A DNA stretch of 64,000 nt from Marsupella aquatica (Eukaryota > Marchantiophyta): positions 32,472,423 through 32,536,422 of the forward strand of contig OZ316891.1 of the NCBI GenBank assembly GCA_973895155.1, read 5' to 3'. Each line of letters opens with the position of its first letter. Position 1 is the stretch's first letter. The position numbers and the translations under genes were made by a program. The notes under the pieces were generated by a model. The model was given only the letters and a program-made list of their open reading frames with translations, had not been told where the DNA came from and did no database searches. Below, piece by piece: positions 9,870-19,721 of this stretch.

Positions 9870-12800
9870 ATGTCAAACAAATCAAAGTCGTCTGGTTTGA
9901 CCGAGTCCTCACGGACATCCATCATCGATGAGATTTGGAAGAAGGACCTTTACACCGAGGAGAAACTTGTGAGAAATAGGTGGTACTTCAAGGATGCCCG
10001 AGCGATGGATATTCACAGAGCCTATAAAGGTCCAGCTATGTGGTTGGTTATAGTTAAGGGAAAAGACCATTGCCATTATGGATTAGTCGTGGACAGTGCG
10101 GAGGCAGATATCACCAACGCAAAAACAAAACAGCTGAAGAAGATTCCAATGTACCTTTGCATTCTTCCGAACAATGTCTTCATTGTAGTTGTCCTCAACT
10201 ACGAGAAACTTGATCGGGTCTCGATGAACACATTTCCTGATGACCCGATCTACAAGCTAATTTTGCAAGTTCCGAAGATTGAGGACTTTTCTTATTGGTG
10301 TTTGAAATTTGTCTTCAAGTCTTGGAGGGTTGTTGAGGATTTCACCAATGTTGCATATTGGTCCGTCGTTGGAGCTGACTTTGGCGTCAAAGAGCGTCCT
10401 CTGAAGTTGAAAGTGACAAAGCCTATCGATCTGGCTTCGAAGTCAGGGGAGATGTCTGGAACACCCTCGACAAAGGAGAAATCTGCCACAGTTTCTTTTA
10501 AGGAACCGGCAAAGAGGAAGCTTGCATATCAACTCTCCGGGGAAGGTTCTAAAGCAGCGGTGTCAGGAGAAGTTGCTGGCAAGAAGAAACTGGATCGATG
10601 TGACATCCAGAAGCGCGCACCATCTGCACTTGGAAGTGTTGTCTCATCTTTGGTCTTATCAATTTTACAGACACAGTCTCAGATTCCTTCAACTTTGTCA
10701 GGTGGGCCTTCTCTATCATCTAGGGGTGCGGTGAAAGAAAAGAAAAAAGATTCAACAGATACCACCACAGCTTTGCAGCGGGAAGAGACACTTGTGGTTT
10801 GTGAAGAAGTGTCTCGGTTGATGGAGATCAAGAGAGTTCAGAAGACAACAGTTATTCTGAAAATGACTAACCTACTTCTTGTTGACAATATTGACGATGA
10901 GAACTCAACATTGGTTTGAATAGTCGATCGGTTGCATGTGGAGAACATCAAGACTTTGATGAAAATGAATCCAACAAATTTCACCACGCCATTTGTCTAA
11001 TTTGTGATCCCCGAAGACTGCCCGACAGTGACAGACTGGGACCCAGAAAAGGCAAGGAGCTGGAGATATCGAGTGATTGGAGGTAATCACGGTGCTTGGG
11101 CTAAGAGAGAATTGTATCAGGCTTATGGGAGAGAGATCTTCAATGAACTCCAAGCTTGGGTGTATGCTGGTCTCACAAGGGAGGACATTCAGAAATTTAG
11201 CATCCAACATAATATTGATCAGGAGTACAGGAAAAAAATAAACAACATTGATCAAATCCAAACAATGCATAAGATTTTCCTTGCCAGAGGTATGGCAAAA
11301 ACCAAGGAGACTAGAGAAGCGTGTGCCATGGAGGTTTGCCACGACGGGTTTTTTCCAGGGGATGCCACAAGCCTGAAAAAGCATGAACCTCTCTTCCAAA
11401 TTGCGTTTAGGTCGGGTAAGGTCTGGGAACTCCAAGACCAGATCTTTGAGATGTGGAACAAGTTGGAGATCAAAGGGCAAAATAAGCAGAAGTCACCAAT
11501 CAAGAAACTGAAGAAAAAAGGAAAAGCACAGTCAATTCCAAAAGCTTTGAATAAGCTTGTAGGGGGCCTTACCCTGACACCTTGGAGAGCAATCCAGGGA
11601 ATTGAACACGACCAATTTTTGGAGTCCCTTCTTCTCCGAGTGAAGGACCGGATGATCTCTTTGGAGCAGATGGCAAAAGAAGCCGAGAGTTACAAGAAAC
11701 TTGTGAAAATCAGCAAGCTTTTTGTTCAGTTGTCAGGGCAGCCAGACTGGGCGACTTGCAAACAAATGTTTCCGAAAGAAATAGAATCTGCCAAGCTCGA
11801 AAGATGGAGTGGAAAGTTGTCCGATGTGGTATGTTCTCCCCTTCCATTGATTGGACTTTTCTATTTGTTTCTCATATGGTCGACTAATCTTATATGGTTT
11901 TAAGAATTTGGGTGGTTTCCTTCCTGGAATTCTTGTTTGAATGCGTACTAGTTGGATACGGGGTATCCCATCTCGGATTCACTTGTGGTTATTTGACGTT
12001 GGTGATGTTTCAATTTGGTTTTTGCTTGGTGGAATGCAAAGTGGGATACGGGGTATCCCATCTTGGATTCACTTGTGGTTTTTTTACTTTGGTGATGTTT
12101 CAATGTGCTTTTTGCTTGGTGGAATGCGAAGTGGGATACGGGGTATCCCATCTCGGATTCACTTGTGGTTATTTGACGTTGGTGATGTTTCAATGGGGTT
12201 TTTGCTTGGTTGAATGCAAAGTGGGATACGGGGTATCCCATGTTGCATTCGTTGTCCAGATTTGATTGTTTGAATACCTAAATGGTTGTCTCCCCATTGT
12301 CTTTTCTTTGGATTCTTTTAACAAGTTTGCGTTTGCAGTTGAAAGCTTTTTCAAAGAAGAAGAACAAGGATGCAATTGGTGCCAATTTGGTTGAGAAGCC
12401 TTCAGAGGAGCTGACTTCAAGTGTTATTCCCCCGGGGTTTAAGAATTATGTTCAAGAAGCGATTGAGAACTACAACCATCGTCGTGGGATTGAAACGGTT
12501 GAAGCAGAGTCGAGTGACCATCGATGGAAAAATGCTGATGGAAATTTCATCAGATATACATTGCATTGTGGAGATGTCAGGGCGCTGGATAAGTTTGAAG
12601 AGAAAAGGAATTACACACTTGCAATTGCAGACATTCCTTATGGATTCAATGCGCCTGGCTCTGAAAATGATGAGGTCTCATTTTCAGAGAGTGACATTGT
12701 GGTTGTGGTGAAGTGTTTTGCCAAGGTGACAAGTTCAAAGATGTGGAGGTTTGTTGTGATTCACTCTTTGCAGCAAACTTGGTCTGTGATGAATGCCCTG

Positions 12801-13448
12801 GGAAAAACTTGTAACGTAGGTGTCAAGGCTGGAATTTGGGAGAAGCCAAATGTACATGCTCATCCTTCCGGGAATCGATTGGCTTGGGCTTTTGAAAACT
12901 GGTCAATCGGATATTATCACGAGAGTGGTATTAGGACCAGAGACATGTACAATTTTGAACATGATGAGAAAAGGGTAAACATCATAAAAGTTCCTTGTGT
13001 TACAAAGAAATGTGTAACACCATTGTGGGAAATACTGAACCCTTACTAGAAGCCGATAGCTCTAGCAGATTGGTTCATTCAACATTTTAGTGAAGTAGGG
13101 GATTGGGTTGCTGATTTATGTGCGGGGAGTGGTTCGACCTCATGCGCTGCCTTGTTAGGGAAACGTCCGATGACAGCCGTGGAGCTCAGTTCAAGCCAGG
13201 TGGATTGTATCCGGACCCGACTTGTCACGCTTGATGAATTGTGGGACTTGAATGATGAAGCAACCAATGAGGGTACAGGACCTATGAGCTTCGAGGTTCA
13301 ACCACCTATTGGTGGTACTACGAGCACCCTCACCACTGGAACTTGCATCATTACAATGGCGGAGGAGAACGACAATGATGAGGATGAAGAGGATGAAGTG
13401 GAACATGAAGCTCCAACACTTGATCTTGGCTCATTCCTTGAGGTGTAG
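9870..13448 (+). pseudogene. ParB-like / N4-N6 amino-DNA-methyltransferase gene, three nonsense codons
   Basis: One reading frame runs from ATG 9870 to TAG 13446, in two exons (9870-11828; 12339-13448; donor GTATGT, acceptor TTTGCAG, phase 0). Residues 1-350 have no known domain and a basic low-complexity end. Next is a ParB-like pattern: VENIKTLMKMNP, then RYRVIGGNHGAWAKREL, compare the VIxGNHR core of ParB/sulfiredoxin folds. A helical, basic stretch follows. Exon 2 has the order of a beta-class amino-methyltransferase: LHCGD, IADIPYG (motif IV, usually DPPY), then KPIALADWFI, ADLCAGSGSTSCAALLGKRP (SAM-binding motif I) and AVELSSSQ. It would methylate cytosine N4 or adenine N6. The frame is broken by TGA 10917, TAA 10998 and TAG 13047. 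ParB-methyltransferase fusions are known from phages and bacteria. Domain calls are by motif only. Confidence 0.7.
11950..12255. repeat. Palindromic repeat array in intron, 90-bp period
   Basis: Four copies of GGATACGGGGTATCCC with longer imperfect arms, the cores starting at about 11953, 12043, 12133 and 12223, exactly 90 bp apart. The array fills most of the intron 11829-12338 of the methyltransferase gene. It matches the array at 9.3-9.8 kb in period and arms but has the centre GGG rather than CGC. Confidence 0.9.
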
Positions 13449-13563
13449 ACTTTAGTTTGATTAGTTCTCTCATGTTGTATCTATTGATCCAAACTTGTGA
13501 AATATTGAGGAAGATTATGATTGTCCGACTATGTTCTTATTTCACAAAGTAATGTCTTTGCAG

Positions 13564-14020
13564 GAACCAAAGGTGGATTTTGTATTGAAACATGTTCTAC
13601 ATAGATTCTCACACAATACTTCTAGTGGGTTTCTTTTGGATAATAAAATATTGAGCCAACTTGAACCCGGTCAATATTTGGGTGATGAAATAATGGAATT
13701 TTACCCACAATTAATAACCAAGGAACATGGAGATCTGGCTCCCTCAGTAAACACATTATCCTTTTTTTTTTTACCCTTGGCTTGTTTCAAGGATTGAAAT
13801 AGAACCAGCTGAGACCTTATTGGAATCAATTCAAAAGATGCAAAATTATTACAAGCCACTATTTTCCCAAATTGAGATCATTCTCATGCCAATTCACATG
13901 AGCATGCACTGGAGTCTGGTTGTAATATGTTTGGATCGGATCGAATCTTTGATCAAAATGTATCATCTAGACTCTCTTGCCGGTGTCCGGGTGACCGTGT
14001 TTTCTGGTAAGAGCATGTTG
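13564..14020 (+). pseudogene. Ulp1/C48-like cysteine protease fragment
   Basis: After an acceptor (TTTGCAG, ending 13563) the frame reads SGFLLDNKILSQLEPGQYLGDE, like the N-terminal part of the Ulp1 protease fold. It then shifts frame at or near a poly-T run (about 13759-13771) and continues as ILMPIHMSMHWSLVVICLD ... MYHLDSL, which holds the His (HWSLVVI) and Asp (HLDSL) of the C48 triad. The Gln and Cys (usual DCG) that should follow are absent, so the fragment is truncated. Ulp1-like domains are common in plant transposons. It lies 116 bp after the methyltransferase stop; a weak donor at 13443 (GAG/GTGTAG) would join the two in phase, so one long protein is possible but unproven. Confidence 0.6.
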
Positions 14021-14399
14021 GCTCTTATAAAGTTAACCTTGCATGCCCATAAGTTCTACACTAAAACCAAAATGATAACTTTTGTCAGAAGGGTGGTGGG
14101 TATTAAGAAAGGTTCAGGTGAAACTAATATACTATTAAATCCTACTTCACCATACTTGCGGATCAACACATCTCGGAAACTAATTTTTCTACGACATACA
14201 ATCCTAATATCTCAAAAAGAAAATGAAATAGGAATGTCATCTGGACTCCTATTTAGATCCATGACTTCAATAAAAGACAAAGATAATGCACTCCCACTCC
14301 TCTCGGTAAGACACTATTGGGTATACTATTGGTTCATTAGAACTCATAACAACAGCTGCAAATTGAGCTCCAAAGTGATAAGTTAAATGTTGCCTCATG

Positions 14400-14869
14400 G
14401 ATGGCTTGTCTAAAAAATGGACTCTAACCAAAAATGGGTTACGAAGGGGAAGATTAGGAATATCTCTCCCTCCTAGATTCATAATGACTCTCTTATTCCT
14501 TTGCTATCCGGGCCAAAGAATGCCCCACCCCTAAGTTCCCAAAGAGACCTTGTTCCCTAAGATCCCATCTATAAGTCTACCATTCATTCCTTTGCTATTT
14601 GGGCCAAAGGATGCCCCACTACTATATACATAAGGCAAAGAATAGAAGAGAAAGATGAGAGAAGAAAAGAGGATCGCTTCGACATGGAAATTATCAAAAT
14701 GTGAGAATGAAGAGAGAGTGTCTCTCACCACTTTATTTATATTGAATCCAAGAGGGCATGGATTACGCCCAAATGCTTGGATGAAAGCCAAATGGCACAC
14801 ATCCAACATAGGAATGTGTGCTAGTACTATTGCAATCAAAACAAATAATGCATGCAAGTAAAATAACTA
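14400..14869. other. Non-coding stretch with a 90-bp-spaced duplication
   Basis: I see no gene. A block containing ATTCCTTTGCTAT..GGGCCAAAG.ATGCCCCA occurs twice (from about 14493 and 14585), so the 90-bp spacing seen in the palindromic arrays appears here too. Short ORFs on both strands have no recognisable features. Confidence 0.5.
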
Positions 14870-15440
14870 ATGCATGCACCTAAAATAATTTGTGCATGCA
14901 TGCATCTTGTGGCTTGCACATTTGCTCACCTTGCATGCGCATAAAACAACTAATGCATGCAAATAAAATAATTTGCATGCATCTAAAATAATTTGTGCAT
15001 GCATCTTATGGCTTGCACATTTTTTCACCTTGCATGTACATAAAACAACTAATGCATGCAAATAAAACAATTTGCATGCATCTAAAACAATTTGTGCATG
15101 CATCTTGTGGCTTGCACATTTGCTCACCTTGCATGCACATAAAACAACTAATGCATGCAAATAAAACAATTTGCATACATCTAAAACAATTTGTGCATGC
15201 ATCTTGTGGCTTGCACATTTGCTCACCTTGCATGCACATAAAGCAACTAATGCATGCAAATAAAACAATTTGCATGTATTTAAAACAATTTGTGCATGCA
15301 CCTTATGGCTTGCACATTTTCTCACCTTGCATGCACATAAAACAACTATTGCATGCTAATAAAACAATTTACACATGCATCCAAATAATTTGTGCATGCA
15401 TCTTGTGATTTGCATAGTTGCTTACCTTGCATGCACATAC
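14870..15440. repeat. ATGCAT-rich tandem satellite, about 98-bp unit
   Basis: Five to six units, each with AACTAATGCATGCAAATAAA, TTTGCATGCATCTAAAA, TTTGTGCATGCATCTTGTGG and CTTGCACATTTGCTCACC. Unit starts are near 14945, 15045, 15143 and 15241. The density of CATGCATG (the RY/Sph element core bound by plant B3 proteins) is extreme. Apparent long ORFs in the array, all Cys/His/Met-rich, come from the repeat itself. Confidence 0.9.
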
Positions 15441-15595
15441 GTAATAGTCAAATTATTTAGTTACCCCGTAACAAAATATAAATCTAACCTATATACTTAC
15501 TAATATACTTAGTGGTAATGATTTCATCATGAATAATTGAATTATCACGACATATCACTCCTACCAAACCTGTGCAACCTCCGAATGCACCACAC

Positions 15596-16528
15596 CTATA
15601 GATCGCGATAATTTTCATTCTCATCCAAAGCTTCAAAGTCATCTAGTTCAAACTCTTCCTCTTCTGCCATAAAGTGAGTTCGCCGCTTGAACAATTTCAC
15701 TTGCTTTCCTGCATAGGGAGTGCGATGAATTGCTCCATCCAGTTCTCTAACCAAGTAGGTTGCATTAGGATTGACTTTTTCAACAACAAACGGTCCTCTC
15801 CAACGACGTGCAAACTTCTTTAAGGTAGAATGTTGTTGCTCAAGGCCTCCTTCATAGATCAACACCCAATCTCCACTCTGGATTGGAATTGGCCTCAAAC
15901 GATAAGTCTTATCAAATCGCTCCTTATTCTTCTCATGAGCCTCCTTTAGCCTTAGCAAAGCCTCCTCAATTTTCTCCTTGGTCTGGCTAAAGTGCTCAAT
16001 CCTTCGTTCCAATAATTTCTCTCGAGTGATGTCATCTTCCCAATCAATTGTTCTCCTGCTTTGAACATTCTCTTCAATCTGCATCAAAGGTAAATGTTCA
16101 CAGACCAATTCGGCAGGTGCAAATCCTGTTGTTGAAGTGCATGTCATCCGATCTGCTAAAAGAGCAAACGGTAGAAGGTTTGGCCACATTTATGCTTTTC
16201 TTTGGCAAGACTTTACCAAGGCATTTACAATCGGTGGGTGTCCTCGCTCAATCTTCCCATTGCCTTCCGGGTTGTAGGCAGTAGTAAGTTTGAGCTTGAT
16301 GTTGAATTGATCAAAGAAATCTACAGCCTCATCCGAATTGAGTTCTCCTCTATCTGCTCTCATTTGCACAAAATAACCATGACGTGCAATGATATCTTCA
16401 AGTACAAACCTGCATACTGCTTCAGTAGTATTAGAGGTCAAAGCCCTTCCTTCCACATAAGAAGATAAATCTTCTCTTGCAAGGACAAGGTACTTTGCTC
16501 CTCTAACTTCCAATGGCATGTGCACCAC
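15596..16528 (-). pseudogene. Element B integrase: core and C-terminal part
   Basis: Two frames on the minus strand are separated by one in-frame TAA at 16190. The upstream frame has integrase core features: MRADRGELNSDEAVDFF (second catalytic Asp region; usual D-x-G) and TAYNPEGNGKIERGH (third catalytic residue Glu in the GKIER context). The downstream frame (15596-16189) has FALLADRMTCTSTTGFAPAE and GDWVLIYEGG ... RRWRGPFVVEKVNPNATYLV, the usual C-terminal GPF/Y-like module that binds DNA. No chromodomain follows. It is part of the decayed Ty3 element B, whose 5' part lies beyond the CACTA insertion at 33-36 kb. Confidence 0.85.
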
Positions 16529-16588
16529 ATCTATTGCCCACTGAAAATGTAATGATAAAGGACTAGTAGGATTAAGCCCATCCCTAAA

Positions 16589-17224
16589 TCAAACTTTAGA
16601 GTAATATTGGCAAGTCTTACAAGACCCAACATATGATTTTACATCCACATACATGTCTGACCACCAATACCATCTCTGAATCCGCTCATAAGTAGCTCTA
16701 ACTCCTCGATGTCCTACTTCAATTGCATCATGAGAGTCCCACAAGACCTTTTTCTTCTCCTCTTCAGTATCAAGGACTCTACATGAAACATGTCCTTTCT
16801 TCAAAGATCTTCTCCATAAGACACCATCCTTCAGCATGAACTTGTAAGCCTTCTTCCGTAATCGCTGAAACTCATCATCTATCAATTCAAAAGACCTTTG
16901 AAAAGTACTAAGGTACCTTCCAATCAAAAGCAACTGTCCAAAATATAGCTCCTCCTGAAACTGTAAAACCTCAAATTCTCTACTCATAACTTGAACTGCT
17001 TCTATCTCAGTATGATCATATCGAGCTCTTGACAGCATATTAGCTACAGGGTTATCTTTTCCAGCAATGTGCCGAAGCTTAGGATTGATCATTCTGATAA
17101 AAGCTATCCAACATAGCATAGCAATATCTGGAGTATCACAATTAGCAATCATCCCTAAAAGTGGTAAACAATCTGTCTCAAAAATTACTTGTGCTCCAAT
17201 CAAGGAGACCTTTTCTTGACACAA
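16589..17224 (-). pseudogene. Element B RNase H end and integrase zinc-binding domain
   Basis: The N-terminal 75 residues match the connection/RNase H end of Ty3 pol (VIFETDCLPLLGMI, LRHIAGKDNPVANMLSR, compare the usual HxxGxxNxxADxLSR). The C-terminal 50 residues match the HHCC zinc domain of integrase: SHDAIEVGHRGVRATYERI then WWSDMYVDVKSYVGSC and KTCQ. Stops isolate it from the flanking pol frames, so the element is inactive. Confidence 0.85.
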
Positions 17225-17272
17225 AGTTGTTCTTGCACCCCATAATTCTTGTTTGATTTGAGGATAATGTCT

Positions 17273-18433
17273 TTATCTTGCTGAAAAGACCTTAGCCCCA
17301 AACCTTGATGCAAATCTCCTTCCCTCCTTGTCATCTTGCCCTACTGCCCATCCAACAACATCAAGGCTTGAATCAATAGTAACAATGATTGGCCTTCCAT
17401 CATAGCATAAGGGACGTAGAACAAGGGGGCTAAGTAATGCCTCCTTTAATCTTTGCATAGCCTCCTTGTGTGCCTCAGTCCAAACAAATTGCACATTCTT
17501 CCTTAGTAATCCATACAAGGGATCAGCAATATGTGCAAAGTGTGGAATCCAAACCCTATAAAACAAACAAGCACCAAGAAATCTTTGCACCTCTGAAGAT
17601 GTTCTGCAATCTTTCATCTGATTGATGGCATCCACCTTTCCTTCATTTGACCTCCTCCCTTCAACTCCACAAATCTGTCCCACAATCAGGACTTCACGGA
17701 GCCCAAATGAAATTTTTTCTCCATAAAGAGTGAGCCCAACCTCAATCAGTCTCTTCAAGATGGCCTTCACATCCTGAATGTGCTCCCATACAAACTGTTG
17801 CAATCCATCTTCTCGTACAGTCTCATCCTTCTTTGCTTCCAAACACCCCTTGATTGGCATATCATCAAGGAATGGTTGAGTCTTCTCTGGAATAAAACAA
17901 TGTAGTACCTTATTCATGGCATTCTGCATGTGTGCCACTGAATTGGTTGCTCCTTGAGGCAAAGTACACATGCGAAGTAGCCCCAAAAGTGTCCTCATTG
18001 TAGTGATATCCCTGCTACTTTGAGCCAACTGAAACTGATCATAGCCTAAATAGAGGTCACCATATGAATAGATGGCTCTACCGGCAAACTCTTCTGCAAA
18101 CTCATCAACTATAGGTCCTATTCCAGAGTTGCAAATAGTAACCTTGTTGGGGGGTTGCATATCCTGAATAAATCTAAGTTTACAATTTTTCTTGTGAATG
18201 GTAAACCAACGATTAGAATAAGATGCATCTGCTCTTTCCAAGATCCTAGTGGAAAGCTTCTCCTTCAATAGATCAATAAGTTTATGCAACAAAGCCTTTG
18301 GCACCGGAATAGGTTTCAAATCCCAAGGAATATGAGGGACAGTGAAAATTACCATAGGAGTAACAACACTAGGATCCATACATCCCATCTCTTCAGGATA
18401 AAAGGCAAAAGCCTTACCATGTTCACCAATCAT
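17273..18433 (-). pseudogene. Element B reverse transcriptase
   Basis: The 386-residue frame has the reverse transcriptase motifs in order: SNRWFTIHKKNCKLRFIQDM, YSYGDLYLGYDQFQLA, CTLPQGATNSVAHMQNAM, and the catalytic box as FLDDMPIKG (usual YxDD), then the thumb and connection (VQRFLGACLFYRVWIPHFA, LYGLLRKN, TEAHKEAMQRLKEAL) and the start of RNase H (VTIDSSLDVVGWAVGQ). A TGA at 18434 separates it from the upstream linker. It is Ty3 type by its IN-after-RT order. Confidence 0.9.
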
Positions 18434-18436
18434 TCG

Positions 18437-18789
18437 TCAAAACTTCTCTCTTTCTGTTCTTGTCAACAACCCATCATCGCCAATCCTTAGTTGATTAAGG
18501 GTCTCCTTTGTGAATTTATGGCCAATCTTAGTTCGATCTCTAAGACTGGTCTCCTTCCTTGCCTTCTCCAGAACCTCCTTAGCATTCAAAAGCAAAGGAA
18601 GTGTCGCTGGTCTCACTTTCTTGTCCACCATTTTGTACTTGGTGTTGAGCTCAAGAAATTGAGATAATTCACCATACAACTCATGACTGATTTCCATAAA
18701 AGTTTTACCCTCTGAAAGACCTTCAATTACTTCTTCCAAAGAGACTACCACTCCTTCTTCATCTAGAAGGCCTTCAATCTCCTCACATT
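18437..18789 (-). pseudogene. Element B pol linker upstream of RT, cut by the CACTA insertion
   Basis: A minus-strand frame rich in Glu and Leu (EEIEGLLDEEGVVVSLEEV, GKTFMEISHELYGELSQFL) leads into the reverse transcriptase. It is interrupted at 18789/18790 by the CACTA terminus; the same frame resumes at 33075 on the other side with IEDTMQMHGLLEE. Continuity of sense across the 14.3-kb insertion confirms that both parts are one element. Confidence 0.8.
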
Positions 18790-18839
18790 CACTACAACAT
18801 ATTTGACACTTTTGCAAAGGTATTTTTGTCAACGCTCTT

Positions 18840-19260
18840 GTATTTCCGATGGGCGGCGCTTTGCATATTTTGCGAATCAACCCGTATCGCAAATATAATA
18901 GCTAAAGCGCATTATATCGCTAATTGCAAAGTACGTGGTTTTGCAAATTTTACCAAAACGCGTCGAATGGAAAGGCGCCTTTCAAAGATGGAAAAATCGC
19001 TCGCCGACTCCGAAACTAACTCATGTAAATATTTGCAAAGAAGATTGGATTGAAAATGTTTTGCGATAGTAGTTGTTTGACAAGTTTAAGAATGTCGGAG
19101 GATGGAAGATTTGCAAAACGGTGAAAATATGAAATTTGTGATTGATTTTGCATCACAAGTTTGCGAAGAGTGTAGTATAAAAATATTGAGAAACGAGAAG
19201 ATTCATAGAAATTGCGAGTCCGGTGAGAGTTTGTGAGCTTCGCAAATTATTCACAAACTA
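18840..19260. repeat. Left subterminal repeats of the CACTA element
   Basis: Many short motifs of the TTGCGAA / TTTGCAAA / TCGCAA type in both orientations, for example around 18880-18960 and 19060-19250. In En/Spm such subterminal motifs bind the TNPA protein and are needed for excision. Confidence 0.75.
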
Positions 19261-19274
19261 AAAATTAAGATTAT

Positions 19275-19465
19275 TGTGAGGTGAGACAATGAAGAGGGTG
19301 GATGGTCCAATATATGGATGGGGCAGGAGGGAAGAGGAAGGGAGGATAGAGGGAGGTACAATGAAGGATGGAAAAGGGAGGGAGTACAATGGAAGAGGAA
19401 GGAGGGAGGAGAAAGAGGAAGGGAGGAGGAGGGACAGACGTACCACGGAGGAGGGAAACACGAGA
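19275..19465 (+). repeat. Purine-rich low-complexity tract
   Basis: About 190 bp almost entirely of A and G on the plus strand, with repeated GGAGGGAG, AGAGGAAGG and GTACAATGGAAG. It lies inside the CACTA element just beyond the 3' end of the transposase. Frames across it (Arg/Glu/Gly-rich) are compositional. Confidence 0.7.
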
Positions 19466-19721
19466 GTGAGAATGAAAATTATGGAATAAGTAGGAAATAA
19501 AGTTATATTGAGCAACAGAGGTTAGATAGAAAGTTGCATGTAAAATTCACAAGTGATCACAATAAAACAATACAATACATATGTCATGAGTATGACTCAT
19601 TCAAAAGTGAATGGCAAATATAAATATAGACAATCCTTTTTTTATATCACCAAACATGAACAAATCAAATATAACATGAACAAATGTCTAGGCTGGACCC
19701 AAGTGCATATAAATATGTCCC

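Noticed and set aside
9272-12255. Regularly spaced repeats that look CRISPR-like
   Set aside because: Repeat and spacer together recur with a 90-bp period, spacers are alike and not unique, and this is a plant nuclear sequence.
8205-14020. Endogenous giant virus insertion as the source of the methyltransferase and protease
   Set aside because: No capsid, polymerase or other viral hallmark gene is present in the window; the idea stays open but is unsupported here.
14870-15408. Long Cys/His/Met-rich ORFs on both strands
   Set aside because: They follow the period of the ATGCAT satellite in every frame and have no other support.
14400-15596. 3' LTR of element B
   Set aside because: I looked for a match to the 36.07-36.75 kb region (TATA context, CA/TG ends) and found none, so only the coding part is annotated.
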